Assembly (NCBI GenBank): GCA_947630835.1
Contig: CANRIZ010000012.1
Location: forward strand, 1-64,000
Origin: an uncultured Clostridia bacterium
Lineage (GTDB): Bacteria > Bacillota > Clostridia > Oscillospirales > Acutalibacteraceae
Length of the DNA stretch: 64,000 nucleotides
Direction of reading: 5' to 3'
The translations under genes and the position numbers were made by a program. Below are positions 19,139-28,362 of the stretch, in pieces (within the stretch, counting starts at the first letter, position 1; each line of letters opens with the position of its first letter). The notes under the pieces are model-generated. The model was given only the letters and a program-made list of their open reading frames with translations, had not been told where the DNA came from and made no database searches.

Positions 19139-19158
19139 GTTTAAGGAGAAAAAACAAA

Positions 19159-21090
19159 ATGGGACTTACAGTTGCACAAAAGCTTATTAAATCGCATCTT
19201 GTTTCGGGCGAAATGACGCCCGGTAAAGAGGTCGGTCTGAGAATTGACCAAACTCTTACGCAGGACGCTACGGGAACTATGGCTTATCTTGAATTTGAAG
19301 CTATGGGAATTGAAAGAGTTAAGACGGAGCTTTCCGTTGCCTATATCGATCACAACACATTGCAGACAGGATTTGAAAACGCCGACGATCACCGCTTTAT
19401 TCAATCCGTCGCAAAAAAAAGAGGTATTCGTTTTTCCCGCCCCGGCAACGGAATTTGCCACCAGGTACACCTTGAAAGATTCGGAAAGCCCGGCAAAACG
19501 CTTATAGGCTCGGACAGCCACACCCCCACGGGCGGCGGTATAGGTATGCTCGCTATGGGCGCGGGCGGTCTTGACGTTGCGGTTGCCATGGGCGGCGGCA
19601 CATACTACATCACTATGCCCAAAATAGTAAACGTTCACCTTACAGGCGCTTTACAGCCTTACGTTGCGGCAAAGGACGTAATACTTGAGGTGCTCAGAAT
19701 AATGAGCGTTAAGGGCGGCGTAGGAAAGATTATTGAGTACAGCGGCGAGGGCGTTAAGACGCTTTCCGTTCCCGAAAGGGCTACGATTACAAATATGGGC
19801 GCGGAGCTCGGCGCTACGACCTCCGTTTTCCCCTCGGACGAAGTTACAAAGGCTTTTCTTAAAGCTCAGGGTCGAGAGGAGGACTGGTCGGAGCTTCAGG
19901 CGGACAGCGACGCGGTTTACGACGAGGTAATCGAAATCGACCTTTCCGGTCTTGAACCTATGGCGGCGATGCCTCATATGCCCGACAGGGTTAAAAAGGT
20001 AAGCGAAATAGGAGGAATTAAGGTAGATCAGGTCTGCATAGGCTCCTGCACAAACTCCTCGCTTATGGATATGCTGAAAGTTGCCGCAATACTCAAAGGC
20101 AAAACCGTATGCCCGTCCGTTAGCCTTTCAATCGCTCCCGGTTCCAAGCAGGTTCTCAATATGCTCGCTCTCAACGGCGCTCTTTCCGATATGATAGACG
20201 CGGGCGCAAGGATACTTGAAAGCGCATGCGGCCCCTGCATAGGAATGGGTCAGTCGCCCAATTCCGCAGGCGTTTCGCTTCGTACATTCAACAGGAATTT
20301 TTTAGGCCGTTCGGGAACAGCCGACGCCGGTATTTATCTTGTGAGCCCGGAGGTTGCCGCGGCTTCTGCGCTCACCGGCAGGCTTACGGACCCGAGAACT
20401 TTGGGCGAACCGGTTAAAATATTCATGCCGGAGTCGTTTATTATAAACGATAATATGATAGAGCTTCCCGCTTCGCCGGAGGAAGCGGACAGCGTTGAAA
20501 TCCTTTACGGCCCCAACATCAAGCCTTTCCCGACAACGGAAAAAATGCCCGAAAGCATTGAAGCAAAGGCAATACTAAAGGTCGGCGACGATATTACTAC
20601 CGATCACATTATGCCTGCGGGCGCAAAGATACTACCCTACCGTTCAAACATTCCGCATCTTTCGCAGTACTGCTTTGCGGTATGCGACGAAACCTTCCCC
20701 GAAAGGTGCAAAAAAGAGGGCAAGGGCATTATTATAGGCGGCGCAAACTACGGTCAGGGTTCTTCGAGGGAACACGCGGCGCTTGTTCCGCTCTACCTCG
20801 GAATTAAGGCGGTTATAACAAAATCATTTGCAAGAATACACTGCGCGAACCTGATTAACGCCGGAATACTTCCCCTCACCTTTGCAAACCCCGACGATTA
20901 CGACAGAATAAATCAGGGCGACGAGCTTGCCCTTAACAATATCAAGTCCGCTATCATTAACAACGAAACCGCTTATCTTGAAAACAAAACCAAGGGCGAA
21001 AAATACGAGCTTAAATATGAGCTTTCACAGCGTCAGAAGGATATTATAACGGACGGCGGTTTACTTAACTACACAAAGGAAAATATATAA
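19159..21090 (+). CDS. acn: Aconitate hydratase
   Basis: MGLTVAQKLIKSHLVSGEMTPGKEVGLRIDQTLTQDATGTMAYLEFEAMG..., SDSHTPTGGGIGMLAMGAGGLDVA, CIGSCTNSS, CGPCIGMGQSP; SD AAGGAG upstream. Confidence 0.96.
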   Translation: MGLTVAQKLIKSHLVSGEMTPGKEVGLRIDQTLTQDATGTMAYLEFEAMGIERVKTELSVAYIDHNTLQTGFENADDHRFIQSVAKKRGIRFSRPGNGICHQVHLERFGKPGKTLIGSDSHTPTGGGIGMLAMGAGGLDVAVAMGGGTYYITMPKIVNVHLTGALQPYVAAKDVILEVLRIMSVKGGVGKIIEYSGEGVKTLSVPERATITNMGAELGATTSVFPSDEVTKAFLKAQGREEDWSELQADSDAVYDEVIEIDLSGLEPMAAMPHMPDRVKKVSEIGGIKVDQVCIGSCTNSSLMDMLKVAAILKGKTVCPSVSLSIAPGSKQVLNMLALNGALSDMIDAGARILESACGPCIGMGQSPNSAGVSLRTFNRNFLGRSGTADAGIYLVSPEVAAASALTGRLTDPRTLGEPVKIFMPESFIINDNMIELPASPEEADSVEILYGPNIKPFPTTEKMPESIEAKAILKVGDDITTDHIMPAGAKILPYRSNIPHLSQYCFAVCDETFPERCKKEGKGIIIGGANYGQGSSREHAALVPLYLGIKAVITKSFARIHCANLINAGILPLTFANPDDYDRINQGDELALNNIKSAIINNETAYLENKTKGEKYELKYELSQRQKDIITDGGLLNYTKENI

Positions 21091-21103
21091 CGGAGGCATT
21101 AAA

Positions 21104-22273
21104 ATGACAGAAGAAAATTTGCAGGCGGCTCTCAAAAAATTTGAAGAGCTTGTTCGCGAGCAGTCCGCACGCTCCGACAAAATTAAGGCGGACAAGGAAT
21201 TTATCGACTATGAAAAGCTTGATAAAATAATAATCGGCGTTTGCGGCGGCGACGGAATAGGCCCGATTATTACAAAGGAGTCCGCAAGAGTGCTTGAGTA
21301 CATTCTTGCAGACGACGTTAAGGCGGGAAAGGTTGAATTTAAAGTTATCGACGGTCTTACCATAGAGAACAGAATTGCTCATATGAAAGCAATTCCCGAC
21401 GACGTTCTCGAGGAGCTTAAATCCTGCCACGTTATTCTTAAAGGGCCTACCACCACTCCCCAGGCGGGCGACGGTATGCCTAATATCGAAAGCGCAAACG
21501 TGGCTATGAGAAAAGCGCTTGACCTTTTTGCAAACGTAAGACCCGTTAAGATTGCCGAGCAGGGAATCGACTGGACCTTTTTCCGTGAAAATACGGAGGG
21601 CGCTTACGCCGTAGGCTCAAAGGGCGTTCACGTTGACGACGACCTTGCCATTGACTTTGTTGTTACCACCTCCGAAGGTTCGGAAAGAATTGCAAGAATG
21701 GCTTACGAATACGCCAAAAAGAACCATAAGGAAAGGGTTTCGATTATCAACAAGGCGAACGTTATCAAGACTACCGACGGCAAGTTCCTGAACATCTGCA
21801 AAAAGGTAGGCGAAGAATACCCCGACATTATCACAGACGAGTGGTATATTGACATTACAACCGCAAAACTAATCGACGAAAAGCGCAGAAAAGACTTTAA
21901 GGTATTCGTGCTTCCCAACCTTTACGGGGATATTATAACCGACGAAGCCGCCGAGTTCCAGGGCGGCGTAGGTACTGCCGGAAGCGCAAACCTCGGCAAG
22001 AGATACGCTATGTTTGAGGCGATACACGGCTCCGCTCCGAGAATGATAAAGGAGGGCAGGGGCAAATACGCCGACCCCTGTTCAATGCTTAGGGCAAGCG
22101 TTATGCTGCTGTCGCACATTGGCAAGCAGGACGAGGCGGATTTGCTCGAAAAGGCGCTTGACAAATGTATGTTTGAAGAGAAAAAGTACGTTATTACGGG
22201 ACGTGAGGACGGCGCAACCTGTTCTCAGTTCGGCGACTATGTAATGGAAACCTTAAAACAGCTTTCAAAATGA
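21104..22273 (+). CDS. icd: Isocitrate/isopropylmalate dehydrogenase family; likely isocitrate dehydrogenase
   Basis: GVCGGDGIGPIITKESARVLEYIL, RENTEGAYAVGSKG, LPNLYGDIITDEAAEFQGGVGTAGSANLG; follows aconitase. Confidence 0.9.
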   Translation: MTEENLQAALKKFEELVREQSARSDKIKADKEFIDYEKLDKIIIGVCGGDGIGPIITKESARVLEYILADDVKAGKVEFKVIDGLTIENRIAHMKAIPDDVLEELKSCHVILKGPTTTPQAGDGMPNIESANVAMRKALDLFANVRPVKIAEQGIDWTFFRENTEGAYAVGSKGVHVDDDLAIDFVVTTSEGSERIARMAYEYAKKNHKERVSIINKANVIKTTDGKFLNICKKVGEEYPDIITDEWYIDITTAKLIDEKRRKDFKVFVLPNLYGDIITDEAAEFQGGVGTAGSANLGKRYAMFEAIHGSAPRMIKEGRGKYADPCSMLRASVMLLSHIGKQDEADLLEKALDKCMFEEKKYVITGREDGATCSQFGDYVMETLKQLSK

Positions 22274-22285
22274 GGTGTTTTTAAC

Positions 22286-22918
22286 ATGGCTAAAAATTCG
22301 GTAGTATCGGCTTCGCTTATAAAGCGGCTTCCGAGATATTACAGATTTTTGGGTGAAATTAAAGCGAGCGGAACTGTCAGAATTTCATCGGGCGAGCTTT
22401 CAAACCGTATGGGATTTACGGCGTCGCAAATCAGGCAGGACCTTAACTGCTTCGGCGGCTTCGGTCAGCAGGGTTACGGCTACAACGTTGAACAGCTGCA
22501 CCGTGAAATAGGCAAAATTCTCGGAGTAAACAACAAAACCAAGACTATACTTGTCGGCGCGGGAAATCTCGGCAAAGCCGTCGCCTCGCATATGTCGTTT
22601 GAGGAAAGAGGATTTAACCTTATAGGTATTTTCGACAAAAACGAGGCTTTGCAGGGGCAGCTTGTTAAAAATATACCGATAAGGAATATCAGCAGTATGT
22701 ATAATTTCTGCAAGGACAACTCGCCCGAGGTTGCGGTTTTGTGTATCCCCGGCGAAAACGCCAAAGAGATAACCGACGAGCTTGTTTCGCTGGGCATAAA
22801 GGGCTTTTGGAATTTTTCGCATTTCGATATTGCAAAAAATTATCCCGGCGTTGCGGTCGAAAACGTCCACCTGTCCGACAGTCTTATGATGTTAAGCTAC
22901 AGGGTAAGCAACCTGTGA
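22286..22918 (+). CDS. rex: Redox-sensing transcriptional repressor Rex
   Basis: SLIKRLPRYYRFLGEIKASGTVRISSGELSNRMGFTASQIRQDLNCFGGFGQQGYGYNVEQL; Rossmann GAGNLGKAVASH. Confidence 0.96.
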   Translation: MAKNSVVSASLIKRLPRYYRFLGEIKASGTVRISSGELSNRMGFTASQIRQDLNCFGGFGQQGYGYNVEQLHREIGKILGVNNKTKTILVGAGNLGKAVASHMSFEERGFNLIGIFDKNEALQGQLVKNIPIRNISSMYNFCKDNSPEVAVLCIPGENAKEITDELVSLGIKGFWNFSHFDIAKNYPGVAVENVHLSDSLMMLSYRVSNL

Positions 22919-22952
22919 CAAGCTCTTGCGGCTGTTTGGCAAATAATATTAA

Positions 22953-22992
22953 CAGCTCTGTACCTTTTGCGGCGCAGAGCTGTCTTTTTTTG
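22953..22992 (+). terminator. Rho-independent terminator after rex
   Basis: ACAGCTCTG...CAGAGCTGT-CTTTTTTTG. Confidence 0.75.
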
Positions 22993-23017
22993 CGTTTAAA
23001 TTTTTAAATTTAACCCG

Positions 23018-24250
23018 TTACTCGATTACGATTTTATAAAATACCTTTTTGCCCTTTTTGATAATTATATATCCCTTTTCAAAATCGGATTTTTTAACCG
23101 CGTCAAAGGGAGTATTCACCTTTACCTCGTCAACGGATACGCCGCCCTGCTGAATAAGACGTCTGCCCTCGCCCTTTGAAGGAACAAGCCCCGCCTTCAG
23201 CATAATATCGTTTACAAGAATTTCACCGTTTTCAAAATCAGCGTCCGTTAAAGCAAAGGTCGGCATATTTTCGGTGTTGCCCGCTCCCGAGAACAGCGCT
23301 CTTGCGCCCTCCTGCGCCTTGTTTGCCTCTTCCTCGCCGTGGACAAGCTTTGTAAGCTCAAAAGCAAGTATTTCCTTTGCCTTATTGAGCTGACTGCCCT
23401 CCCAGGAGTCCATTTCGTCTATCTCTTCAAGCGGGAGGAAAGTGAGCATTCTGATACATTTAAGCACATCGTCGTCGGCGACATTGCGCCAATACTGATA
23501 AAAATCAAACGGACTTGTCTTATTGGGATCAAGCCAAACGGCGTTGCCTGCCGTTTTGCCCATCTTCTTGCCCTGCGAATCGGTAAGCAGGGTTATGGTC
23601 ATGGCGTGCGCGTCTTTTGCAAGCTTTTTTCTGATAAGCTCCGTGCCGCCGAGCATATTGCTCCACTGGTCGTCGCCGCCGAACTGCAAATTGCAGTCGT
23701 AGTTTTTGAACATATGATAAAAATCATAGCTCTGCATTATCATATAGTTAAATTCAAGGAAAGAAAGTCCCTTTTCCATTCTCTGCTTATAGCACTCCGC
23801 CCTGAGCATATTGTTTACGGAAAAGCAGGCTCCGACCTCCCTCAAAAGCTCAACATAATTGAGGTTTAAAAGCCAATCGGCGTTGTTTACCATCAAAGCC
23901 TTGCCGTCGGAAAAGTCGATAAACTTTTCCATCTGCCTTTTAAAGCACTCTGCGTTGTGCTCGATGTCTTCCCTTGTGAGCATCTTTCTCATATCGCTCC
24001 TGCCGGACGGGTCTCCTATCATGGTTGTTCCGCCGCCTATGAGGGCTATAGGCTTATTGCCCGCCATCTGAAGTCTTTTCATTAAAGTAAGAGCCATAAA
24101 ATGGCCTGCCGTAAGGCTGTCGGCGGTGCAGTCAAAGCCGATATAAAACGTAGCTTTGCCGTTATTGACAAGCTCCCGTATCTGTTCCTCGTCGGTTACC
24201 TGAGCAATAAGCCCTCTTTGCTGTAATTCTTCATAAATTCCCATTTTCAT
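23018..24250 (-). CDS. tyrS: Tyrosyl-tRNA synthetase
   Basis: TFYIGFDCTADSLTAGHFMAL, QFGGDDQWSNM, KMGKT and C-terminal S4-like domain; preceded by Tyr-specifier T-box. Confidence 0.97.
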   Translation of the reverse strand: MKMGIYEELQQRGLIAQVTDEEQIRELVNNGKATFYIGFDCTADSLTAGHFMALTLMKRLQMAGNKPIALIGGGTTMIGDPSGRSDMRKMLTREDIEHNAECFKRQMEKFIDFSDGKALMVNNADWLLNLNYVELLREVGACFSVNNMLRAECYKQRMEKGLSFLEFNYMIMQSYDFYHMFKNYDCNLQFGGDDQWSNMLGGTELIRKKLAKDAHAMTITLLTDSQGKKMGKTAGNAVWLDPNKTSPFDFYQYWRNVADDDVLKCIRMLTFLPLEEIDEMDSWEGSQLNKAKEILAFELTKLVHGEEEANKAQEGARALFSGAGNTENMPTFALTDADFENGEILVNDIMLKAGLVPSKGEGRRLIQQGGVSVDEVKVNTPFDAVKKSDFEKGYIIIKKGKKVFYKIVIE

Positions 24251-24267
24251 AACCTCCTTAATATCAA

Positions 24268-24515
24268 TAAAAAATCCCCTGCCGAAAGCAGAGGACGAAA
24301 AGCCGTGTTACCACCTCAATTTACCGTTTTCTCACAAAAACGGCCTTGGCGGGTAAAAATTACCCAGTTCTGTAACGGGAACGCCCGTCCGCCCCTACTG
24401 AAAGTTCAAGGCGGCGGCTCGGCGATGTATTTCGCAAGGCTCAATGTTTTCTCGCACCGTCCGAAAACTCTCTTAAAATGGAGCGTATTGCTACTTCTTC
24501 GCGTCAATGTCTTTT
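24268..24515 (-). promoter_or_regulatory. T-box riboswitch (Tyr) controlling tyrS
   Basis: Minus strand: stem I with GCGAAATACATCGC (TAC specifier, fwd 24427-24429), T-box GAGGTGGTAACACG (fwd 24304-24318), terminator CGTCCTCTGCTTTCGGCAGGGGATTTTTT. Confidence 0.92.
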
Positions 24516-24520
24516 GGTTG

Positions 24521-24549
24521 ATTATACTCGTTTATCCCTCTTTTGTCAA
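24521..24549 (-). promoter_or_regulatory. tyrS/T-box promoter
   Basis: Minus strand TTGACA-N17-TATAAT; -35 overlaps the recN stop. Confidence 0.8.
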
Positions 24550-26222
24550 GCTTGATTTTGAGCGTTTTTCAGCATTTGCTCGGCGTTTTCAAGCATTAAA
24601 TCGGTAATTTCCATACCGCCCATTATCCTCGCAAGCTCCCTCTTTCTCTCCTCAAAGCCCAAAGAAACAAGCCCGGTATAGGTCTGCCCGTTTTCCTCGG
24701 ATTTTGAAATAAGCATATGCTCGTCCGCATAAGAGGCTATCTGCGCAAGATGCGTTACGCAAATTACCTGATGCGATTTTGAAACCTCTTTAAGCTTTAT
24801 TGCGATTTTTTGAGCCGCGCTGCCGCTTACGCCCGAATCTATTTCGTCAAAAATAAGCGTGGGTATGTTATCCTTTTCCGCAAGCACGTTTTTAATTGCG
24901 AGCATAATCCTTGAAAGCTCGCCGCCCGAAGCGATTTTATGAAGCGGCTTCGCCGCCTCCCCCGCATTGGCGGAGAGGAAGAACTCTACCGTATCCGTAC
25001 CGTTTTCGCAAAGCTCGCATTCTTTTATGTCGACGTAAAATTTAACCGACGGCATATCGAGAAATTTAAGCTCCTCGCATACGCTTTTTGAGAAAAGCTC
25101 GGCCGCTTTTTTCCTTGTAAGCGAAAGCTCGAGCGCATTTTTGCATGCCGAGTCGTACAGCTCTTTAACCCTTTTTTCAAGCTTGATTTTTATCTCGTCC
25201 GAATTTTCTATAGCGTCCCTCTGTTCGAGCGCATTCTCATAATAAGCTAATATTTCTTCCTCGGTTTTTCCGTATTTTTTGGAAAGCTCGTAAAGTACGT
25301 CGAGCCTTTCCTCGACGGCGTTAATATCGGCTTCGTTAAAATCAAAGCCGTCAAGCATTTTTCTTATTTCGTCCGACAAATCCGACAGCGTATATGCGCA
25401 GCTTTCCAATTTGTTTGAAACAGAGTCAATATCCTCCGAAAGCCCTGAAACAAAGTTTAATCTGTTGGAAGCGCCGAAGCAAAGGTCAACCGCGCCTTCA
25501 TTCTCGCCGTCCGAATTAAGACAGGCGTATGAGGCGTTAAGCGCGGAGCAGAGCTTTTCCGCATTCTTAAAAAGCTCCTGCCTGCTGCGAAGCTCATCCC
25601 ATTCGCCGACAATTATATTCGCCTTTTCGATTTCGTTTATCTGAAAGCTCAGCATCTCGTAACGCCTTGCCTTTTCGCTCTCGTCGACATTCAGCTTCGC
25701 AAGCTCGGATTTCGCCGAAACGTACTCGCCGTAGGAATCGGAAAATTTTTTAAAAACGGCGGAATTTTCGGCGACGCTGTCAATAAACGAGCAATGGTAC
25801 TCGGGATTGAGAAGATTTTGGCTGTCCGACTGACCGTGAATATTTACAAGCGCTCTGCCGAGTATTTTAAGCATGGAAACGGTAACGCCGACGCCGTTTA
25901 CCCTGCAAACGTTTTTGCCGTCCGACGTCATTTTTCTTGATATAAGCAGACTTGAATCCTCCTCGGGTTGAATACCGAGTTGTTCAAGTATGCTTTTAAT
26001 TTGCCGAGTATCGTCGTAAAACAGCGCGCTTACCGCCGCATAATCGCAGTTTGTTCTTATAAGCTCCCTTGAAGTCCTTTCCCCGAGCGCCGCGTTTAAA
26101 GAATCTATAATTATTGACTTGCCCGCGCCGGTTTCTCCGGTCATGACATTAAAGCCGTCCTTAAAATCAATGACGGCTTTTTTGATTATTGCGACATTTT
26201 CAATTTGCAGGTTTGACAGCAT
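24546..26222 (-). CDS. recN: DNA repair protein RecN
   Basis: MLSNLQIENVAIIKKAVIDFKDGFNVMTGETGAGKSIIIDSL, IASGGELSRIMLAIK, IFDEIDSGVSG. Confidence 0.97.
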   Translation of the reverse strand: MLSNLQIENVAIIKKAVIDFKDGFNVMTGETGAGKSIIIDSLNAALGERTSRELIRTNCDYAAVSALFYDDTRQIKSILEQLGIQPEEDSSLLISRKMTSDGKNVCRVNGVGVTVSMLKILGRALVNIHGQSDSQNLLNPEYHCSFIDSVAENSAVFKKFSDSYGEYVSAKSELAKLNVDESEKARRYEMLSFQINEIEKANIIVGEWDELRSRQELFKNAEKLCSALNASYACLNSDGENEGAVDLCFGASNRLNFVSGLSEDIDSVSNKLESCAYTLSDLSDEIRKMLDGFDFNEADINAVEERLDVLYELSKKYGKTEEEILAYYENALEQRDAIENSDEIKIKLEKRVKELYDSACKNALELSLTRKKAAELFSKSVCEELKFLDMPSVKFYVDIKECELCENGTDTVEFFLSANAGEAAKPLHKIASGGELSRIMLAIKNVLAEKDNIPTLIFDEIDSGVSGSAAQKIAIKLKEVSKSHQVICVTHLAQIASYADEHMLISKSEENGQTYTGLVSLGFEERKRELARIMGGMEITDLMLENAEQMLKNAQNQA

Positions 26223-26224
26223 TG

Positions 26225-26674
26225 TTACTCACCGTGTAAAAATTCTTCGATTTTCTTTTTAAACATTTTTGCGGCGTCCTCTGTTTTTAAAAGTATAAAA
26301 AGCGTATCGTCGCCGGCGATAGTGCCTATTACCTCCGGATAATTAAGAGCGTCAACCGTTGCCGCGGCGGCGTTGGCCGTTCCGGCAAAGCATTTTATGC
26401 AGCAGATATTTCCGCCTACCGCAACGCTTATTACGGACTGAGCGAAAATAGTATGGAATTTATTTATATTATGCGAATTAAGCTCGTTTATGGCGTATTT
26501 TTGACCGTGCTTGCCCTGAACCTTTATCAAATGCAGTTCGTTAATATCCCTTGAAACCGTAGCCTGCGTAACGACGAAGCCGTTTTTTTGCAAAAGCTCG
26601 ATAAGCTCCTCCTGGGTTGAAACTTCGTTTTCCTTTATCAGCTTTAAAATGAGTTCATGTCTTTTCTTTTTCAT
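26225..26674 (-). CDS. argR: Arginine repressor ArgR
   Basis: MKKKRHELILKLIKENEVSTQEELIELLQKNGFVVTQATVSRDINELHLIKV, GTIAGDDTLFIL; start at internal ATG 26674. Confidence 0.95.
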   Translation of the reverse strand: MKKKRHELILKLIKENEVSTQEELIELLQKNGFVVTQATVSRDINELHLIKVQGKHGQKYAINELNSHNINKFHTIFAQSVISVAVGGNICCIKCFAGTANAAAATVDALNYPEVIGTIAGDDTLFILLKTEDAAKMFKKKIEEFLHGE

Positions 26675-26675
26675 T

Positions 26676-27548
26676 TCAAACCCTCCTTTGAGCAAGCTTG
26701 CTGTTAAGCACATCTATAAACGAATCGTTTTTTATTCTGATAAAATCGGCGTAAATATTTGATTTTTTGATTTTGATTTTACTGCCCGACGGTATGTTTA
26801 CTGAATCGTCCCCGTCGCAGGAAACGCAAATTTTTTCGCTCTCGTCGGCGGGAATTTCCACAGTTATTTCCGACTCGGAATCAAATATCAAAGAGCGGGC
26901 AAACAGCGAATGAGTGCAAATCGGCGTAAGTAAAATACTTTCAATTCTCGGGTCTACCACAGGCCCTCCCGCTGAAAGCGAATAAGCGGTAGAACCGGTG
27001 GGAGTTGAAATGATGACGCCGTCTGCATAATATCTGTTTATTTTTTTACCGTCGCAGGAAACGTCAAGGCGGACTAACTTTATCATCTCTCCCCTGGCTA
27101 TTACTATATCGTTAATGCAGTAATCCTGCCGCATTATGGGATTGCCGTCGCCGTCAAGCACGGCAACGTCGAGGAGCATACGCTTATCGGTAGTGTAACT
27201 TCCGTCTATAAGGCAATCGAGCAATTCAATCTCATGCTTTTCAATGCCGGACATAAACGCAAGGTTGCCCGCATTTACGCCCAAAATCGGCTTAGAGTAC
27301 CTGCAAGCCTTTTTCGCCGCATGGATAATTGAGCCGTCGCCGCCTATCGCTATCGCCGCGTCGCAAAGCGACAAAAGCTTTTCGTCGCAAAGATACCGTT
27401 CGTCCGCTCCGAACTCGCCGTCAAGCTCCTTTTCAAAAAAGTATTCTACCCCTCTCTTTTTGAGAAAAGCGCAGATATTTTCCGTAACCTCTCTTGAATG
27501 CTTCCTTGTTAAATTTGGCAACAAAGCAATTTTCAAATCATTCACCAC
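26676..27548 (-). CDS. nadK: NAD(+) kinase
   Basis: AIGGDGSIIHAAK, GVNAGNLAFMSG, DGVIISTPTGSTAYSLSAGGPVV. Confidence 0.96.
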   Translation of the reverse strand: MVNDLKIALLPNLTRKHSREVTENICAFLKKRGVEYFFEKELDGEFGADERYLCDEKLLSLCDAAIAIGGDGSIIHAAKKACRYSKPILGVNAGNLAFMSGIEKHEIELLDCLIDGSYTTDKRMLLDVAVLDGDGNPIMRQDYCINDIVIARGEMIKLVRLDVSCDGKKINRYYADGVIISTPTGSTAYSLSAGGPVVDPRIESILLTPICTHSLFARSLIFDSESEITVEIPADESEKICVSCDGDDSVNIPSGSKIKIKKSNIYADFIRIKNDSFIDVLNSKLAQRRV

Positions 27549-28359
27549 CCCTGCCGTTAAGCCGCGTATGAGATTCTTCTACCGTACTGTCGGGATTTTC
27601 AACAGACAAGACGGGTTCTTTCGATTTTTTTATGTACATCAAATATTCAATATTCCCCTCGGGACCCTTAACGGGTGAAAAATCAAGGTTTAATACGGAA
27701 TATCCGTTTTCATATGCAAACCTGATTATATCCCCGACAACCTGTTTATGGGTTTCAATATCCCTGACGACGCCTTTTTTGCCGACCTTTTCCTTTCCCG
27801 CTTCAAACTGCGGCTTAATAAGGCAAACGGCGCAGGCGTCAAACAAAAGCAGCTCGTAGAGGACGGGCAATATAATTTTAAGTGAAATAAACGAAACGTC
27901 AACGCTTGCAAAATTAAGCTTTTCGTCTATATCCTCGGGCTTAATATAGCGGAAATTCGTACGCTCCATATTTACGACCCGTTCATCGGTTCTGAGCTTC
28001 CAGGCAAGCTGACCGTAGCCTACGTCCACGCAGTAGACCTTGCGGGCGTTGTTTTGAAGCATACAATCGGTAAAGCCGCCGGTCGAAGCGCCTATATCCA
28101 TACACACCTTGCCCTCAAGCTCTATGCCGAAAGCCTTAATCGCCTTATCGAGTTTAAGACCGCCCCTGCTGACAAAGGGGAGCTTTTCCCCTCTGACCTC
28201 GATTTTATCATCCTTTTTAAGTGAATAACCGGCTTTTGTTATCTTTTGCCCGTTTACATATACGCTGCCCGACATTATAACGGCTCCTGCCTTCGACCTT
28301 GAGTCGCAATAGCCGTTTTCAAACAAATATAAATCGAGTCTTTTGCCGTCCGATGACAT
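27538..28359 (-). CDS. tlyA: TlyA family RNA methyltransferase
   Basis: S4 domain RLDLYLFENGYCDSRSKAGAVIMSGSVYVNG plus FtsJ-like CMDIGASTGGFTDCMLQNNARKVYCVDVGYGQL. Confidence 0.95.
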   Translation of the reverse strand: MSSDGKRLDLYLFENGYCDSRSKAGAVIMSGSVYVNGQKITKAGYSLKKDDKIEVRGEKLPFVSRGGLKLDKAIKAFGIELEGKVCMDIGASTGGFTDCMLQNNARKVYCVDVGYGQLAWKLRTDERVVNMERTNFRYIKPEDIDEKLNFASVDVSFISLKIILPVLYELLLFDACAVCLIKPQFEAGKEKVGKKGVVRDIETHKQVVGDIIRFAYENGYSVLNLDFSPVKGPEGNIEYLMYIKKSKEPVLSVENPDSTVEESHTRLNGRGGE

Positions 28360-28362
28360 AAA

